15,372 nucleotides of DNA, taken from NCBI GenBank assembly GCA_049276515.1, contig JBASWO010000077.1:1-15372 (forward strand). The letters are read 5' to 3'. Source of the DNA: JAATFY01 sp049276515. GTDB lineage: Bacteria; Pseudomonadota; Alphaproteobacteria; UBA9219. A model generated the notes under the pieces. It ran no database searches, was not told where the DNA came from, and saw only the letters and a program-made list of their open reading frames with translations. Below are positions 13,273 to 15,372 of the stretch, piece after piece. The translations under genes were made by a program, and so were the position numbers. Within the stretch, counting starts at the first letter, position 1. Each line of letters starts with the position of its first letter.

Positions 13273-15162
13273 TTAAAATTCAGTGCCCTGGCGACGAACC
13301 GCTTCTAAGACATCGCGATTGATCGTAACGGGGAAAAGAATTTCTAGATATTTTAGATATTCTTCCGTCAATTCATTCGGCAAATCTTTCTTCAACTCTT
13401 CGCCAATTTTTAGTTTATTGTCATCATTCTTGGTTGGATCGATATCTTTTAAGCTATCAAGACGCACAATGAGCTGTTGCGTCTGAAGAGGTACAATGGC
13501 GACTTCGCCTTTTTTCAGCTTAAAGATTTGGGGAAGCGCTGTAGGGGGGAGAGCTGGATCACTATCGCCTAGCATGGAAATTGGTTTTGAGGTCCGTACT
13601 TCAATGCCATTTTGTCCCGCAAAGGATGTAGGTGATTTACCCTCGCGAATAGCTTGGGCTACTTTCTCAGCTAAGGTGACAGCTTGTTTTGCTTGTTGCT
13701 GTACCTTCCAAGCCTCAATCACCTCGTTTTTCACTTGATCATAGGGTTTGAGCGCGCTCGGTGTCGCATCATCCGTACGAATAACGAGATAATTACCATT
13801 TTTATCGTCAATGATGGGGCTTACTTCGCCTGGGTTTTGAGTGAAACCAATTTTGAGTACATCTTCTTTATTGGGTAGTTCGCTTGGGTCTTTGCCTTCA
13901 ACTGTTTTACCTTGGGCTGTAATGGGCTGAATTTTGATAAGGCGAAGCCTTAATTCGTCAGCGATATCTTCAAGTGCATGACCTGCTGCAAGCTTATCGT
14001 CTAATAAGTTCACAGTCCGTGTAACGTTTTCAATTGCATGATCACGCTGCATAGTTGTGCGTAACTTATCCTTGATATCTTTAAATTCAGGACGGCCTTC
14101 GGGTGTAATTTTTTTAAGCTGAACGACGTGCCAGCCTAAGCCACTTTTAATCGGATTAGACACATCATTTGGCTTCATGTTGAAAACAGTATCAACCAAT
14201 TCAGCAAGTAATGTTTTCTTTTGTGTCTGATCAAGCGGGATAACATTGTAACCCATATTGATGGCAGCCGTTGTCAGATTGCCGTTTTTCTGAGCTGCTG
14301 CTGTTAATTCTTTAGCTTTGTTTTCGTCCTGAATAACAACTTGAAGAATATCACGCCGCTCAGGCTGGGTAATCTGTGCAATTTTTGCATCATATTCTTT
14401 GCGCACATCATCATCGCTAATAACGACGTCTTTTAAAATGTCATCAGCTGATAAGCGCGCCAAAGTAAGAGTGCGATACTCTGGTGCCGTGAAGGGTTGT
14501 GGATTTTGTTTGTAGAAGTCTTGCAATTCAGCGTCTGTTGGTGTGGGGATGCCTGTCATACTTGCATTCTTGACTGTTACCAACTCGACAATGCGTTGTT
14601 GTCCGCGTGCTTTATAGACAGCATTCAGAGCTACATCTGTAGGTTTACTGACATTCGCAAAAATTTCTATGATTTGTCGGCGCGCTAGATCTTCGCGGCC
14701 CTGTTGGATGAACATTGCCTCTGAGAGCCGAGCTTGGTCGAGCAACTGGCGGAACATAGCCTTGTTGAATTGACCGCTTTTATCGCGGAACTGAGGTTGA
14801 GCTGCCACTTGATCCATAACCGTCTTGCCGCTGACTTCGACATTTAATTTTTTCAAAGCCTGATCAACTTCAGCGCGATTAATAAGACCCTCTAATGATT
14901 TATCGAGAACACCCATCTGCTTGGCCTGTTGAGCGGTCAAATCAGGTCCAACAGTTTGACGGGCACGTCCCAATTCTACTTCAAAGACTTGATTGAGGGT
15001 TTTGACGTTAATGGAAATATTGCCGGCTTTGGCAACAGTACGTTCCAAAGGATTACCGCGGAAAATATCTCCGATTCCCCATAAGGCGAAGGTGCCAACA
15101 AGAATCAACATGAAGCCCTTGAAAATACTGGTTTGGGCTAAATGACGCATTGATTGGAGCAT
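13273..15162 (-). CDS. ppiD: PpiD/SurA-like periplasmic peptidyl-prolyl isomerase-type chaperone
   Basis: This 629-residue membrane-anchored periplasmic folding factor has a basic N-terminus and one membrane helix (about 14-31, followed by IFRGNP). The SurA/PpiD N-terminal chaperone domain covers about 40-200 and includes the FRDKSGQFNKAMFRQLL segment (125-141). A parvulin-like domain lies near 265-352, ending in GLGWHVVQLKKI. A second helical and beta region extends to the C-terminus. The parvulin core lacks the usual GGDLGW-type glycine cluster, so isomerase activity may be lost, as it is in E. coli PpiD; a holdase role for outer-membrane proteins is the likelier job. AGGAAGG lies 10 bases before the ATG. 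It is the first gene of a unit with trpE and is divergent from tpiA. Confidence 0.9.
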   Translation of the reverse strand: MLQSMRHLAQTSIFKGFMLILVGTFALWGIGDIFRGNPLERTVAKAGNISINVKTLNQVFEVELGRARQTVGPDLTAQQAKQMGVLDKSLEGLINRAEVDQALKKLNVEVSGKTVMDQVAAQPQFRDKSGQFNKAMFRQLLDQARLSEAMFIQQGREDLARRQIIEIFANVSKPTDVALNAVYKARGQQRIVELVTVKNASMTGIPTPTDAELQDFYKQNPQPFTAPEYRTLTLARLSADDILKDVVISDDDVRKEYDAKIAQITQPERRDILQVVIQDENKAKELTAAAQKNGNLTTAAINMGYNVIPLDQTQKKTLLAELVDTVFNMKPNDVSNPIKSGLGWHVVQLKKITPEGRPEFKDIKDKLRTTMQRDHAIENVTRTVNLLDDKLAAGHALEDIADELRLRLIKIQPITAQGKTVEGKDPSELPNKEDVLKIGFTQNPGEVSPIIDDKNGNYLVIRTDDATPSALKPYDQVKNEVIEAWKVQQQAKQAVTLAEKVAQAIREGKSPTSFAGQNGIEVRTSKPISMLGDSDPALPPTALPQIFKLKKGEVAIVPLQTQQLIVRLDSLKDIDPTKNDDNKLKIGEELKKDLPNELTEEYLKYLEILFPVTINRDVLEAVRRQGTEF

Positions 15163-15207
15163 TTTAGACAGGCCTTCCTATTCTTAACCTTTATGAACCG
15201 AACTGGC

Positions 15208-15236
15208 ATGATAAGAGAGCAGTCTTACCTCGGCAA
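15208..15236 (-). promoter_or_regulatory. Candidate sigma70-type promoter for ppiD-trpE
   Basis: On the minus strand TTGCCG (15231-15236, 4 of 6) and TATCAT (15208-15213, 5 of 6) are separated by 17 bases. Transcription would start near 15201, leaving a leader of about 40 bases before the ppiD ATG. This is the best promoter match seen in the window. Confidence 0.45.
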
Positions 15237-15264
15237 CTCACTTAGATCAATCAAGGGGCACAAT

Positions 15265-15372
15265 ATGGCCAGACGCCGCCGTTTGATAGTCGGAAACTGG
15301 AAAATGTACGGACGTTTGACGTCCGGATTGGTTCTGGCGCGCGATTTGGCTGAAAAAGCCCAAGCGAACAAG
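15265..15372 (+). CDS. tpiA: Triosephosphate isomerase (5' part, runs off the window)
   Basis: Only the first 36 codons are present. They contain LIVGNWKMYG (7-16) with substrate-binding Asn11 and catalytic Lys13, the diagnostic first strand of the TIM barrel. The enzyme interconverts dihydroxyacetone phosphate and glyceraldehyde 3-phosphate. Most family members have NWKMNG, so the Tyr at position 15 is a mild variant. AAGGGG (15253-15258) precedes the ATG by six bases. The divergent arrangement with a ppiD-trpE unit matches a known alphaproteobacterial gene order. Confidence 0.93.
   Translation, partial: MARRRRLIVGNWKMYGRLTSGLVLARDLAEKAQANK

Overview
The window reads as an ordinary chromosomal segment from a mid-GC (by eye mid-40s %) alphaproteobacterium. 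The pointers are a divergent pair of tpiA and a SurA/PpiD-type isomerase gene followed directly by trpE, a trpG-trpD-trpC block, a cysteine-free bL31, an Ala/Glu-rich tail on bS16, and a secreted protein ending in the PEPxxWA form of the PEP-CTERM signal that is typical of alphaproteobacteria. I cannot name a genus. No rRNA, tRNA, CRISPR array, insertion sequence, integrase or phage gene is visible. Genes are packed tightly: the largest gene-free stretch is about 250 bp, upstream of ffh.

Layout. Positions 1-142 hold the possible 3' end of an unidentified gene and a strong hairpin facing rpmE (bL31, minus strand). A polar amino acid type ABC importer follows: the binding protein is on the plus strand, and its probable permease and ATPase are on the minus strand. 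Their 3' ends meet and overlap by 20 bp. The divergent gap at 2842-3093 carries a set of predicted hairpins just ahead of ffh. The conserved translation operon ffh-rpsP-rimM-trmD-rplS runs from 3094 to 6671 and ends at a textbook bidirectional terminator, which it shares with a convergent TauE/SafE (TSUP) membrane protein gene.

From 7605 to 13272 lie the tryptophan genes on the minus strand. trpG, trpD and trpC are tightly coupled, and trpE sits immediately downstream of a PpiD-like chaperone gene. Two unrelated genes separate trpE from trpGDC: a PEPxxWA-CTERM secreted protein (minus strand, with its own terminator) and a membrane-anchored divergent polysaccharide deacetylase (plus strand). 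The window ends in the first 36 codons of tpiA.

How the genes work together. TrpE and TrpG form anthranilate synthase, TrpD adds the phosphoribosyl group and TrpC makes indole-3-glycerol phosphate; trpF, trpB and trpA are not in the window. Ffh targets membrane proteins; RimM and TrmD act on the 30S subunit and on tRNA; bS16, bL19 and bL31 are structural ribosomal proteins. I found no convincing novel multi-gene system. The most interesting points are the structured ffh leader with mutually exclusive helices, the two envelope genes splitting the trp genes, an apparent Asp-to-Glu change at the TrmD catalytic position, and a possibly leaderless trpG.
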